The notes under the pieces were generated by a model. That model was given only the letters and a program-made list of their open reading frames with translations, did not search any database and had not been told where the DNA came from. From IMG/VR virus record IMGVR_UViG_3300038701_000386, positions 1 through 46,187 of that record: DNA of 46,187 nt; one strand, written 5' to 3'. Shown one piece after another: positions 33,823 through 42,446 of the stretch. The first letter of the stretch is position 1; every line of letters starts with the position of its first letter. The position numbers and the translations under genes were made by a program. The stretch comes from a virus.

Positions 33823-36249
33823 TTACCTAGGCTCAAAGGAACCTAAGTTGAAATTACCGCTAAGTATATCATTACCTGATGATTCAAAATTTTTAGGCGG
33901 CAAATTGTTTTGTCTTTGTTCTATTAATTCGCTTTGTTGAGTTGCTTGTAATTCAGTTCTTTTATCTTTACGATCTTCTTTTTCTTTTATCTCAGATTTT
34001 TTACTTTGAACTTCTATGCCTTTTAAACTCATATTCATTTCAAACTCCATTTGCATTAACTCTTTTTTCAGAGAAGCCTCTTGCATTAATTTTTGTTGAT
34101 CTATTTGAGCTTTTGTTTGTTCTAATATAATCTTTTGTTGCGTGATAGCTTCTTGCTTTTGCACTTCAGCCTGAGCGGCTACTTGCTGAGATTGAGCGTT
34201 TGCTTCTGCTTGAGCTTGTATATTTTGTTGTTGTATTTGCTGATCTCTTATTTGTTTTTCTTTTCTTCTAAGTTTTAATAATTGATTAGCTAATTTTATA
34301 TTTTTAATTTCTCTTAAATCTATAGCGTCAGATAAATCTATTAAGCCACTTTGTACGGCTGCTTGAATATTGTTTTCTAAAACTGCTCTTTGTTCTTCAT
34401 CAGGCTGTAACTCAATAAATATACCAAAATCATATAAGTATAAATCACTCATCTCCTCTAAGACAGCCACGTTTTGATTACCTATTTTATGTATAAAAGC
34501 TTCCCTTGTTGGTGAATATTCTAATATATCTGATATTCTAAGCGACAAGCCTTCACATAGATCGGAAGTTAAAAATAAACTACCGTCTAATATGTGCCTA
34601 GTTGCTGTATTTGAATTTGCAGCAGCTAATTTTTGAACACCAACTAAAGCTCTAGAATCAGGAGTACTACCATCTCTTGCTTCGTTTAAGCCTGTTACAT
34701 CTCTTATCATTTGTAGATAATAGTTGTAGTTAGCAATTAAACTTTGTATTTTTCCACCTCCTGCTCCTGTAGATATTTCTTGAATAGGCACTTTTCCTGG
34801 ATTCATATCTCCTTCTTGAGTAAAAGACCTACCTATAACAGAACCTGTTTGGAAAAACATATTTAGCGCCTCTTGCGGATTGTAATTTGTTCCATTACCT
34901 AAATCAACCTCGGCTAAACCATCAGCATCTAACCAAACTCCATCTGGAACCATTCTTGACATAACTTGCTGCAGTTTCAAATGAGTTAGCTGTATCATAT
35001 CTGCAAAACCCGTTATTCTACTAACAAGAGATTCAATCCTTCCTTTGTACATTCTAGGAGCTACAATACTGTAGTTCATTTTTACTTTTGTATAATCGCT
35101 TTTAGGGCGTATCATATTTTTAGCAAGCTCCCATTTAAGCATTCTGCCTCCTAGTATCTTAACACCTTCATATAAAACTTCTAATGATTGAGACGCTTTT
35201 TCAATACCATACTCTTCATATAATTCTGGTGGTGGATTAAAATCATCATCTTTTGGTATTATCTTCGATGCCCCTGTAGATGTTTCTTTAACTTTATAAA
35301 CTTCATTTGTAAAAGTTTTATAGTTAAAATATAAAACCTGTACAGTATTTGAGTCAGTTTCATCATAATTAGTAATTGATCTATCATAAAAACCGTTACT
35401 TTGATAGGATTGAGAAGATATTTCTTGTAATTCATCATTTGTTAGCCAAGGAAATTCTTTTTTAAGCTCGTTTAAATGAACTCTTTTTATTTCTCCTACA
35501 TAATAAATATCTTCAAAGTAAGGTGAGTCGGTATAAGACCAAACTAAATCAACTGGGTCTACATATTCAATTTTAGCTCCTTCTGATTTATTAAAAGTAT
35601 TTTTTACAGCAGCAATACCTATTGTAGTTAAATCGTAATTACACCTTCTTCTAATAAGATTATAATTATTACCTTCTAATAAAACATTTAAAGCTTGCTC
35701 TTCAGCTAACTCAACCTCTTGCTTATAGCTAAGTTGCATATGCAAATCTAACTCTTCTTTATTTTTAGGTAATGTTTCTGGATCATTTTCAAATAAGTTG
35801 ACACCAAACTCTTGAGCAGCAAATTCATTTAGCTCTCTTGTTTGCATATCTCTTATTAATGACTCCATGTACTTTGTTCTCTTTTCAACCCCATAAGGAT
35901 CTTGAGAATAAGCTTTTATGTCAAAAAGTCTTTCAGATATACCATTTACAACAATATCTACAAACTTAGGTATTATAGGTACAGGTTTCCAATCTAAATT
36001 AAGATATGACAAATCACCGTTTATAGATAATTCATCTTTATATTTTTGTATGCTCTGTTCTCCTCTAGCATATAATCTTAAGTTGTGAAATGTGTTTTGG
36101 TTACTTTTAAATCTACCATAACCGTTATCACTACTAAACCACTCGTTTTCAATAGCTCTACCTACAGATGTCCCGTAGTCCATTGACATTTTTTCCTTGT
36201 CACTTGCTATTTGACTTGGAAAATAATTTGTTATAACAGATTTAGCCAT
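33823..36249 (-). CDS. portal protein
   Basis: This 808-aa protein has portal-like features: an N-terminal region with 'NLRLYARGEQSIQKYK' and 'NLDWKPVPIIPKFVDIVVNG' (about 57-105), a central core with DPVDLVWSYTDSPYFED, and a helical stem-like part (GFADMIQLTHLKLQQVMSRM, then LNEARDGSTPDSRALVG). A long Gln/Glu/Lys-rich coiled coil covers roughly 655-790. This length and Q-rich barrel-type end resemble portals of crAss-like phages. It lies between the terminase and the scaffold-like gene, as expected. It forms the DNA entry ring of the head. Confidence 0.88.
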   Translation of the reverse strand: MAKSVITNYFPSQIASDKEKMSMDYGTSVGRAIENEWFSSDNGYGRFKSNQNTFHNLRLYARGEQSIQKYKDELSINGDLSYLNLDWKPVPIIPKFVDIVVNGISERLFDIKAYSQDPYGVEKRTKYMESLIRDMQTRELNEFAAQEFGVNLFENDPETLPKNKEELDLHMQLSYKQEVELAEEQALNVLLEGNNYNLIRRRCNYDLTTIGIAAVKNTFNKSEGAKIEYVDPVDLVWSYTDSPYFEDIYYVGEIKRVHLNELKKEFPWLTNDELQEISSQSYQSNGFYDRSITNYDETDSNTVQVLYFNYKTFTNEVYKVKETSTGASKIIPKDDDFNPPPELYEEYGIEKASQSLEVLYEGVKILGGRMLKWELAKNMIRPKSDYTKVKMNYSIVAPRMYKGRIESLVSRITGFADMIQLTHLKLQQVMSRMVPDGVWLDADGLAEVDLGNGTNYNPQEALNMFFQTGSVIGRSFTQEGDMNPGKVPIQEISTGAGGGKIQSLIANYNYYLQMIRDVTGLNEARDGSTPDSRALVGVQKLAAANSNTATRHILDGSLFLTSDLCEGLSLRISDILEYSPTREAFIHKIGNQNVAVLEEMSDLYLYDFGIFIELQPDEEQRAVLENNIQAAVQSGLIDLSDAIDLREIKNIKLANQLLKLRRKEKQIRDQQIQQQNIQAQAEANAQSQQVAAQAEVQKQEAITQQKIILEQTKAQIDQQKLMQEASLKKELMQMEFEMNMSLKGIEVQSKKSEIKEKEDRKDKRTELQATQQSELIEQRQNNLPPKNFESSGNDILSGNFNLGSFEPR

Positions 36250-36253
36250 ACTT

Positions 36254-38467
36254 TTAATTTTCTATTATTTTTGAAAACACACCAGAATTAGTATATTTTG
36301 ATATTTTTAAATTTATTTTATTTTTTTGCACATTTGCTTTTGGATAATACTTGTGTCTATTGCAAGCCATTATAGCTAACCCAGAACTTATAGCGGCATC
36401 AAACTTGGTTCTATTGTTAATGTCAAAACCAGCCCAGTCATTTAAAGTTCTATTAAAATACATAGTACCATAAGTATTATCTTCCAGTAACCCCACGTGT
36501 TTGTCTATATAGCTTTCAATAGCTGCAGCGTGAGCTTGCTTTATATCTTCACTTGAGTTAGGCATACCACCTATTTCTTTTTCGGTAACCGATAATTTAT
36601 TCCAAATACGGTCAGGTCTATTCATTGAATATCCCCTATAGCCTCTTCTTTTAAAATAATATAATAATCTAGGTTTATTATTTTCAGCTAATAAAGGCAT
36701 TCCGTAAAAAACACAAGCCATTAAAACATCTTCAAAAAACATATCCGCTGTTTGCGGTCTAGCTATGTATTCTAAAAAGAATGTATTAGCAGGAGCATCT
36801 TCCATACTAAATTTAGTTAGTCCGTGTAAAGCCCCTTTAGATCCTCTACCACCTACAGTACCTGATATATCGTAACTATCGCATCCAAAAGCACCCATAT
36901 GTTCGTTACCTGGGTATTTTATACCATTTTTTATTATTTGCCTATTTTGTAAAGCAGCATTAGGTACCCAAGATATTTTAAATCTACCATTAGGATTTGG
37001 AGTAAAGACTACCTTAGAATCTTTAATGCCATTAACCCATTGAAAGTTACCAGTTGTAATTACATTTGAATTACTAAGATCTTCATTGTAGTCTATTTGC
37101 TCATATATCTTAGCTAAATTAAATATACTATTTTTAGCTTCGTCTCTAAAAGCGTGTTCTTCTGTTCTTGGAAATTGTCGATAATATTCGTTTAAAGCGT
37201 CCTGGTCACCTTTTAATCCATCAGCTTCATTTTCCCAATGCTCTATAACTCCAACCTCTATAGGATCTCCTAATGGATCTAAAACTTCACTTTTAGGTGT
37301 ATTAAACACAGGATGTCCATATTCATCTATAAATCCTTCATAATTCCATTCCATTGGAATAAACAAAGAATATAAACCAGAAGCTGTTTGACCATTTCTG
37401 TTTCTTTTTGTAACATCAGAGTTTACATATAATTTTTTAAAATTTCCTCCTCCTTTATCTAAAGCGTTTGACGTAGAACCCATCATACACTTTCCAATAA
37501 TTCTAGAACCTAATCTTAAACAAGTTTTTGTAACCCTCCAGTTATTTAATATATTATCAGGTCTTTCCCATTTACCGCTTTCATCATGAACTAATAATTT
37601 TAGTTTTTCACCATCATATGAGTTATCCCCTGTATTCTTCCAGTCAATAGTTGTATCTAAACCTTCTAGAACCTCTAGTTTTTCTTTATTTTGTATAGAT
37701 TTTCTAGTTAGTCTAGAAGCTGGTACTCTATAAGCTAATTCTGTTTTTGGTCTATCCATACCATCTTGTATGGGTTTAAAGAAAAAAGGATAGTTAACTG
37801 ATATTGGCACTACCTTGTCAGTAAACATCTTTTTAGCATCACTACCAGACTTAGACAGTATACCAAATCTAGCATCTGAACTAATAGTCGCTTGATTAAC
37901 AGTTTCTCCTGAAGCCATAAAACTAAATCCAGAACGTCTATTTTTTAAATAGCACATTCCATAACATCTGTTATCTGCTTTACAAGCTTCCCAAAATATA
38001 AAAAACAATCTATTTGCTTCACGAAAATCAGGTCTACCTACATCTATCTTAGACCATTGAAGATACATGTAATGAGTACCTGTTAAATATGTTGGCTTAT
38101 TTTTGTTATAAAACCAATAACCTTCTTCCCTTCTTTTAAATTCTTCATCAATATACGGCTCCCATTTTTCTTGAAATTTCTCAGGGAGTTCTCTCCAATC
38201 AAAAATACTAGAAATAGCTTTAAGTTCTTTTGGATACTCTGCTGGTTTCCATTTATTTATGCTTTTATCAATTTTAGTAGGCTCTTTCGGTAAAGCTATT
38301 TTTAAATTTTGTATATTATAAATTTCACCAATTTGACCCGTCTTGCTAATTACAACTACGTCATGCTCCTTATTATAGCCGTACTTCCATTTTTTACCTC
38401 TATTTAGTCTAGAGATGGTTGTATGCTTTATTGGTGTTATAACACTATATAATGATTGCTCGTACAT
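36254..38467 (-). CDS. terL: terminase large subunit
   Basis: This 737-aa packaging motor has an atypical Walker A-like segment at about 175-183 (KNRRSGFSF, without the usual GKS/T ending), a clear Walker B with D295 and E296 (KLLVHDESGKW), and a C-terminal RNase H-like nuclease starting at D530 (MGAFGCDSYDISG), with other acidic ligands further on. The unusual length and these motifs are like crAss-type terminases. It cuts concatemers and drives DNA into the head. It overlaps the upstream small gene by TAATG, which supports that gene being the small subunit. Confidence 0.9.
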   Translation of the reverse strand: MYEQSLYSVITPIKHTTISRLNRGKKWKYGYNKEHDVVVISKTGQIGEIYNIQNLKIALPKEPTKIDKSINKWKPAEYPKELKAISSIFDWRELPEKFQEKWEPYIDEEFKRREEGYWFYNKNKPTYLTGTHYMYLQWSKIDVGRPDFREANRLFFIFWEACKADNRCYGMCYLKNRRSGFSFMASGETVNQATISSDARFGILSKSGSDAKKMFTDKVVPISVNYPFFFKPIQDGMDRPKTELAYRVPASRLTRKSIQNKEKLEVLEGLDTTIDWKNTGDNSYDGEKLKLLVHDESGKWERPDNILNNWRVTKTCLRLGSRIIGKCMMGSTSNALDKGGGNFKKLYVNSDVTKRNRNGQTASGLYSLFIPMEWNYEGFIDEYGHPVFNTPKSEVLDPLGDPIEVGVIEHWENEADGLKGDQDALNEYYRQFPRTEEHAFRDEAKNSIFNLAKIYEQIDYNEDLSNSNVITTGNFQWVNGIKDSKVVFTPNPNGRFKISWVPNAALQNRQIIKNGIKYPGNEHMGAFGCDSYDISGTVGGRGSKGALHGLTKFSMEDAPANTFFLEYIARPQTADMFFEDVLMACVFYGMPLLAENNKPRLLYYFKRRGYRGYSMNRPDRIWNKLSVTEKEIGGMPNSSEDIKQAHAAAIESYIDKHVGLLEDNTYGTMYFNRTLNDWAGFDINNRTKFDAAISSGLAIMACNRHKYYPKANVQKNKINLKISKYTNSGVFSKIIEN

Positions 38468-38742
38468 TATCTAGATCTTTTTTCAGCAAAACCTTTAACT
38501 GTTTTTGTCACAACAGTATCTTTAGGTTTATCATCTAAAGCATTTTGCTCATCATTTATTCTATTTAATATTTCAAAAGCGTCAAATATTGCTAATTTTT
38601 TAGTTGCTGCTGCATTTTTTAATCTATCAGCAGATATATCGTCATCTGAATCAACAATAGCTTCTTTAGCTACTTTTATTAATTCTTCTACAGCTTTATG
38701 TCCAGCTTGGATTATATTCTTTTTCGTTTCCTTGATATTCAT
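38467..38742 (-). CDS. possible terminase small subunit
   Basis: This 91-aa helical protein begins MNIKETKKNIIQAGHKAVEE and has an acidic DSDDDISAD segment, then RLKNAAATKKLAIFDAFEIL. It is the gene immediately before the large terminase and is coupled to it by TAATG. A small terminase that recognises phage DNA would be expected here, but the protein is short and has no visible helix-turn-helix, so the call rests mainly on position. It overlaps the double-GroES-like gene by 47 bases. Confidence 0.5.
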   Translation of the reverse strand: MNIKETKKNIIQAGHKAVEELIKVAKEAIVDSDDDISADRLKNAAATKKLAIFDAFEILNRINDEQNALDDKPKDTVVTKTVKGFAEKRSR

Positions 38743-39289
38743 ATTTAATTGTAATTGATTTGGTAGGAACTCTATACAACCTGTCTTTGTTTATAATAAA
38801 TTCATATTCTGCTCCAGGTTTAAAGCCAACTAAAGATCCGGTTTCTAAGAAATCTAATTCAGGATCTTTATATACTAAAACACCGATACCTTCTTTTTCA
38901 AAATTATTAGAAAACATATTATTTTCAGCTAATGGTTTTATAAAGTTAAAACCTTTACAAGCTTTAAATGTATCATTATTTTTTCGGTATCCAAATACTT
39001 GATCTAAGCTAACGAAATAAGTATCTTCGTTGTAATAGCTTCTACTATTCTTTTCATTGCCTCTAATGTCTTTAAAACGTCTAAAAACATTATGATGAAC
39101 TATAATCTCATCTCCAACTTTTATTTCTGTATCTATTTCTAAAGGTACAGCTAAAACTTTTGCAATTCTATTAGAATAATTATGATTATGAAGTTCTGTG
39201 TTTAATATTAATTCAGAACCATTTATGTTTTTTTTATTTGTATATCTATTACCTAATGGTTTTACTATAAAATTATATAAAGCTTTCAT
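38696..39289 (-). CDS. tandem double-GroES-like (Cpn10) protein
   Basis: This 197-aa protein seems to hold two Cpn10 domains. In domain A (1-101), FIVKPLG matches the first GroES strand, a loop with SELIL (25-29) matches the mobile loop that ends with a hydrophobic triplet, RIAKVLAVP matches the 'GEVLAVG' strand, IKVGDEIIVHH (56-66) matches 'VKVGDIVIF', and YFVSLDQVFGY matches the last strand. Domain B (112-184) repeats the order: NFIKPL, GIGVLVY, FKPGAEYEFI and YRVPTKSITIKY, with a shorter loop lacking the GGI-type motif. It lies in the packaging operon, not beside GroEL. It may be a co-chaperonin or a structural adaptor of similar fold. Confidence 0.65.
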   Translation of the reverse strand: MKALYNFIVKPLGNRYTNKKNINGSELILNTELHNHNYSNRIAKVLAVPLEIDTEIKVGDEIIVHHNVFRRFKDIRGNEKNSRSYYNEDTYFVSLDQVFGYRKNNDTFKACKGFNFIKPLAENNMFSNNFEKEGIGVLVYKDPELDFLETGSLVGFKPGAEYEFIINKDRLYRVPTKSITIKYEYQGNEKEYNPSWT

Positions 39290-39507
39290 TAATATTGCAA
39301 ATCATATTCAACCGCGATTGCCATGTTTTTATTAAAATCTTTCCAGGGCAATACTTCATTGTTTTTTTCAATATATATTGAGTACTTAGTTTCTTCTTCA
39401 ATTATATTAATTATAGTGTGACCACCATACACTTCCTGACCAACAGAATAGTGCATGGCATCACTCTTATAATCTTTACCAATACTAATCTTCCTTATTA
39501 GGCTCAT
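39289..39507 (-). CDS. small conserved phage protein
   Basis: This protein is 72 aa from the ATG at 39507 (MSLIRKISIGKDYKSDAMHY); an upstream in-frame ATG at 39525 would add six residues and is deeper in the previous gene. The pattern of a conserved 'ISIG-DYK-AMHY-VGQEV-GGH-I' beta unit followed by a 'NNEVLPWKDF-KNM' end is one I recall as a small gene of Bacteroidetes phages, of unknown role. It is coupled to the double-GroES-like gene by TAATG and overlaps the coiled-coil gene by 23 bases. Confidence 0.7.
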   Translation of the reverse strand: MSLIRKISIGKDYKSDAMHYSVGQEVYGGHTIINIIEEETKYSIYIEKNNEVLPWKDFNKNMAIAVEYDLQY

Positions 39508-39724
39508 CTTCGGTAATTTCTCCATTTTGAAGATTCACAGATACTTTACCGTAAGTTTCTTCTAAATCTTTTTGGATTTTTTGCAATTCGTTATTTTCAT
39601 TAGCGATCGCGTGTAGTAACTCGTGTTTTTGAGCTTCAATTCCTCCAATTTGCATTTGCAAATTATTGATATTACCTACTACTTTTTGTAATGCTTCTAA
39701 CTCTTCTGTTTTAATTTTACTCAT
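39485..39724 (-). CDS. small prefoldin-like coiled-coil protein
   Basis: This 79-aa protein is a helical hairpin-like coiled coil (EALQKVVGNINNLQMQIGGI, then EAQKHELLHAIANENNELQK), followed by GKVSVNLQNGEI and an acidic tail. The 'two helices plus NLQ(N/D)G' pattern is shared by a common family of phage small proteins that resemble prefoldin subunits in outline only. Its location among the genes just before the double-GroES protein makes a chaperone or assembly role possible. I give no firm function. Confidence 0.65.
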   Translation of the reverse strand: MSKIKTEELEALQKVVGNINNLQMQIGGIEAQKHELLHAIANENNELQKIQKDLEETYGKVSVNLQNGEITEDEPNKED

Positions 39725-39753
39725 TTGATTTAATTTAATTGTTAATTTGTTAT

Positions 39754-40047
39754 TTATTCAATGTTTAATTGACTATCTATATGTTTAGTAATTACGTGTA
39801 TATCTACGTTTTTTAACTTTCTGTTACCTAATCCTAGTTTGTTATCTTCATAAAACTTTTCAGGGTCAACAAGTATTGACGCTAACTGAGCGACCATTAA
39901 TTCCCAACTGTCAAATTTCCAAGCATACTGCGTGCAGCCAACCATAAACATCCATTTATTATCGGTTGTTTTTTTAATTTTAATAGGGTTTTTTCTAAAG
40001 TCTATATTTATATGAGAATTATCTTGTAATTTAGATTCGTCAATCAT
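39754..40047 (-). CDS. hypothetical protein
   Basis: This 97-aa protein has a beta-rich N-terminal half (HINIDFRKNPIKIKKTTDNK, WMFMVGCTQYAWKFDSWELM) and a helical end (LVDPEKFYEDNKLGLGNRKL). I recognise no family. It lies between the holin-like gene and the coiled-coil gene, 6 bases from the former, in the late operon. The start follows an ATG with an A-rich leader. Its role is unknown. Confidence 0.65.
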   Translation of the reverse strand: MIDESKLQDNSHINIDFRKNPIKIKKTTDNKWMFMVGCTQYAWKFDSWELMVAQLASILVDPEKFYEDNKLGLGNRKLKNVDIHVITKHIDSQLNIE

Positions 40048-40053
40048 AATAAT

Positions 40054-40443
40054 TTATTTTGGTTTTTTTGATTTTTCCCAAGTTCTACCTACAAAATAAG
40101 CTCCATATACGGTTATTAATAAAGATTGAAATATAGGCACATATTGCTCAGCTACTTGGAATCCTCCGATATTCCCATCAAAGAAAGCTAATACCGTAAA
40201 AACAAACGTTAGAAATATTAAAACTAAAGGTCTAATGTTTTTAGATAAAAAACTATCGCTAGCCATATCAGCTTTCCAACGTTCAGTAACTTGTTCTTGA
40301 GCCTCGCTGTCAGCTTTTTCTAGTATTTCTTGTATTTGTTTTTTAATTAAAAGCTTTTCTTCTTCTGTAGTAGTAAGCTTATCAATGACGTTACCAATAT
40401 CTTTGATAACGCCACCGGTAAGCCATTGAAAAATCTTTTTCAT
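40054..40443 (-). CDS. holin, 3TM GTA-type
   Basis: This 129-aa protein has an N-terminal amphipathic part, a central helical region (KKQIQEILEKADSEAQEQVTERWKADMASDS), then hydrophobic segments at about 72-88 (LVLIFLTFVFTVLAFF) and 102-119 (VPIFQSLLITVYGAYFVG), and a basic C-terminus (KSKKPK). The ERW-x-x-D-M-x-S-D-S motif followed by RPL matches holins of the '3TM, gene-transfer-release' type. Such holins release the endolysin. It is far from the M15 gene, which is encoded at the other end of the arm. It is coupled by TAATG to the basic protein upstream. Confidence 0.78.
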   Translation of the reverse strand: MKKIFQWLTGGVIKDIGNVIDKLTTTEEEKLLIKKQIQEILEKADSEAQEQVTERWKADMASDSFLSKNIRPLVLIFLTFVFTVLAFFDGNIGGFQVAEQYVPIFQSLLITVYGAYFVGRTWEKSKKPK

Positions 40444-41231
40444 TATTTGTCTGGATTTATAGCTTTTGATGCTTGCCCTCTTTTCTTAGCTGCTCTTTTA
40501 TTTATTCTTTCCTCTCTTCTTTTTAGTCTTAAAGCTTTTTGTTTATTACCTGATTTTAAAGCTTCAATACCTTTTTGTCTAACTCTTGCAGCTCTACTTT
40601 CTTTTCTTTCAGCAGATTTAGTTTTTCTATCTACTTTTTTTATTGTTTTTTTATCTAATGTTTTTGCATTATTATCTTTAGTAACAATTTTATCTGTTAT
40701 AGCAACATCAGGCGCTTTAGCTTTTTTAGCTATTACCTTTTTAGGGGTTACTGTTTTAGATTTTGGTTTTACGTTAATAGTATCATCGTAAGCCCAACCT
40801 AATTTATCATATTGTTTTCTTCTAAGCTCAGAGCCAATTTTACCAGTTACTTTTGCTCTTTTCTTTTCTGCATACTGCCCTGTTTTATTTTTACGCGCAA
40901 GATCATCTGCTGCCATACCAGCTTCTCCTGCTTTTCTAGCAGCTAAGTCTTTTTGTTTTTTCTTCTTAGCTTCTTCTAGCTTTGAAATTTCAATACGTTT
41001 TGTACCACTACCTTTATAATACTTTTCTTCTCCAGCTGGTATTAACCCTGATTCTCTATATTCTTTATATGTAATGTTTTTCTTTTTAATGCCATCTGCT
41101 TTAGCCGGTGATTGCATTTTCATTTTTACAGGAGCACCCATATTAAGTAATGGCTGTTGAACCATTCCTCCTTTGGTTGTTTTTTTGAGTTTTGCTGTAA
41201 TTGGAGTACAGCCTTTTTGTTTGTATGCCAT
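40443..41231 (-). CDS. very basic low-complexity structural-type protein
   Basis: This 262-aa protein is extremely rich in Lys, Arg and Ala, with probable disorder. Its N-terminus (MAYKQKGCTPITAKLKKTTK, then SPAKADGIKKK) resembles several short basic proteins in this arm. The second half is almost all Lys/Arg helices ending KRGQASKAINPDK. It could condense DNA in the head. The opposite strand also has a long frame, but composition and coupling favour this one. Confidence 0.65.
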   Translation of the reverse strand: MAYKQKGCTPITAKLKKTTKGGMVQQPLLNMGAPVKMKMQSPAKADGIKKKNITYKEYRESGLIPAGEEKYYKGSGTKRIEISKLEEAKKKKQKDLAARKAGEAGMAADDLARKNKTGQYAEKKRAKVTGKIGSELRRKQYDKLGWAYDDTINVKPKSKTVTPKKVIAKKAKAPDVAITDKIVTKDNNAKTLDKKTIKKVDRKTKSAERKESRAARVRQKGIEALKSGNKQKALRLKRREERINKRAAKKRGQASKAINPDK

Positions 41232-41256
41232 AATTGGTTTTATTTATTTATTATTT

Positions 41257-41571
41257 TTAACAGTTCCATCTTCTTCTAGCAGCTTTACCTCTTTCTGAAG
41301 TCCAACTTCTAGATCTTGCACAAAAAGCTTTTCTTCTTTTAGCTGCTTTACCATTTGGATCTAATTTAGAAGGATCTTTTGTTACAGCCGTTTTTAATTT
41401 ACTACCAGGATTATCAGCCCTATATTTTTTTACGCCTTTTTCAGACATACCTCCACCAGCAGCAGCGCCTGTTCCAGTTGGGTTTGCTTCGTTATAATAT
41501 CCTTTAGATTTCTTACGAGATGGAGCATCTCCTTTCTTTTTAAATGGTGAGTTATATTGTATATAAGCCAT
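41257..41571 (-). CDS. conserved cysteine-tail basic protein
   Basis: This 104-aa protein starts MAYIQYNSPFKKKGDAPSRK and has a Gly/Ala-rich linker (GTGAAAGGGMSEKGVKKYRA). Its C-terminus reads NGKAAKRRKAFCARSRSW and ends ARRRWNC. The 'GKAAKRRKAFCAR ... WNC' ending occurs in small basic proteins of many tailed phages, where they are found in virion gene clusters. It may be packaged with DNA. The first residues (MAYI ... SPF) echo the other basic proteins here. Confidence 0.68.
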   Translation of the reverse strand: MAYIQYNSPFKKKGDAPSRKKSKGYYNEANPTGTGAAAGGGMSEKGVKKYRADNPGSKLKTAVTKDPSKLDPNGKAAKRRKAFCARSRSWTSERGKAARRRWNC

Positions 41572-41573
41572 AA

Positions 41574-42422
41574 TTAATATTTTTTAAAGTAACCCTTTTT
41601 TAAAGGACCTCTCATTTTACCTGGTGCAGCTTTGATTGCGTCTTGCAAATGTTGAGGTAGTGTATTTTGAGCTCCTTTTAATTTTTTAGTAGCTGGGCTT
41701 TTACCGTACATTTTAAAAGCGCTCGGATTCATTGCGGCACCTGATTTTGGCTTTTCATCAGGGGTAGTAATATCTTTTTTAACAGCATCTCTTTTAGCTT
41801 TCTCTTCTAAAAATTTTTTCTGTTGTTCTACTGTAAGAGTTGATTGCAACATATCTTTTTGACCTGTTGTAACATCAGAAGTTCCAGTTCTTTTACCAGA
41901 AGCTCTTGCTTTTTTATTTCTTTCAGCCATTTTTTTAAACTCATCAAGCTCAGCTTGAGCTTCATCAGCTCTTGCTGTATTGCCTCTTTTTTTAGCCCTA
42001 GCTAATTTTTGCTTAGCTCTACGAATATCTCTTTGTTCTTTTTTGATAGAACGTGACATTCTACGAACTTCCCAAGGTTGCATTACATCTCCAGTTGTTT
42101 TTTCTTTCAAAGTACCTTCCCAAGTAGTTTTTTCACCAGGTTTAGTCTTTGTTTCTGTGGTGGTTGCGTTCTTAGCGTTCCAATCTTCAGCTGCTTTTTT
42201 GAAAGATTCAAATGTAGGGTATTTAGATTTATCCGCATTTTTATACGCTTCTTTATAACTTACGCCTGTTGGTTTTCTTTTAACTTCTACTGTTTCTGTT
42301 GTGTCAGGACCTTGTGTAACACCTCCAACCGTAACAACGTTAGGATCATCTGGGTCTATTGCGCCTGCTGCTTGAGAGAGTAATGGAGATCTTTTTATTC
42401 TACTAGTAATTGGTTTATTCAT
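41574..42422 (-). CDS. disordered basic protein of the late arm
   Basis: This 282-aa protein begins MNKPITSRIKRSPLLSQAAG and is rich in K, T, E and A. It has a long charged helix around 115-175 (RSIKKEQRDIRRAKQKLARA, then KKRGNTARADEAQAELDEF) and ends with a lysine tail (KMRGPLKKGYFKKY). No enzyme motif is visible. The short motif 'KPIT ... SPLL' is shared with the neighbouring small basic proteins, so these genes may be divergent copies of one type. A structural or packaging accessory role is inferred from place. Confidence 0.6.
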   Translation of the reverse strand: MNKPITSRIKRSPLLSQAAGAIDPDDPNVVTVGGVTQGPDTTETVEVKRKPTGVSYKEAYKNADKSKYPTFESFKKAAEDWNAKNATTTETKTKPGEKTTWEGTLKEKTTGDVMQPWEVRRMSRSIKKEQRDIRRAKQKLARAKKRGNTARADEAQAELDEFKKMAERNKKARASGKRTGTSDVTTGQKDMLQSTLTVEQQKKFLEEKAKRDAVKKDITTPDEKPKSGAAMNPSAFKMYGKSPATKKLKGAQNTLPQHLQDAIKAAPGKMRGPLKKGYFKKY

Positions 42423-42446
42423 AATATTTACAATTTTTTATTTTTG

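Noticed and set aside
36254-38467. Intein or intron in terminase, ribonucleotide reductase or primase-helicase
   Set aside because: Motifs follow each other at normal distances and no Hint-type or splice features are present.
40426-42383. Long + strand frames opposite the basic protein genes
   Set aside because: They arise from the reverse complement of lysine-rich codons and would give Phe/Leu-rich products; the - strand genes have coupled starts and family-like ends.
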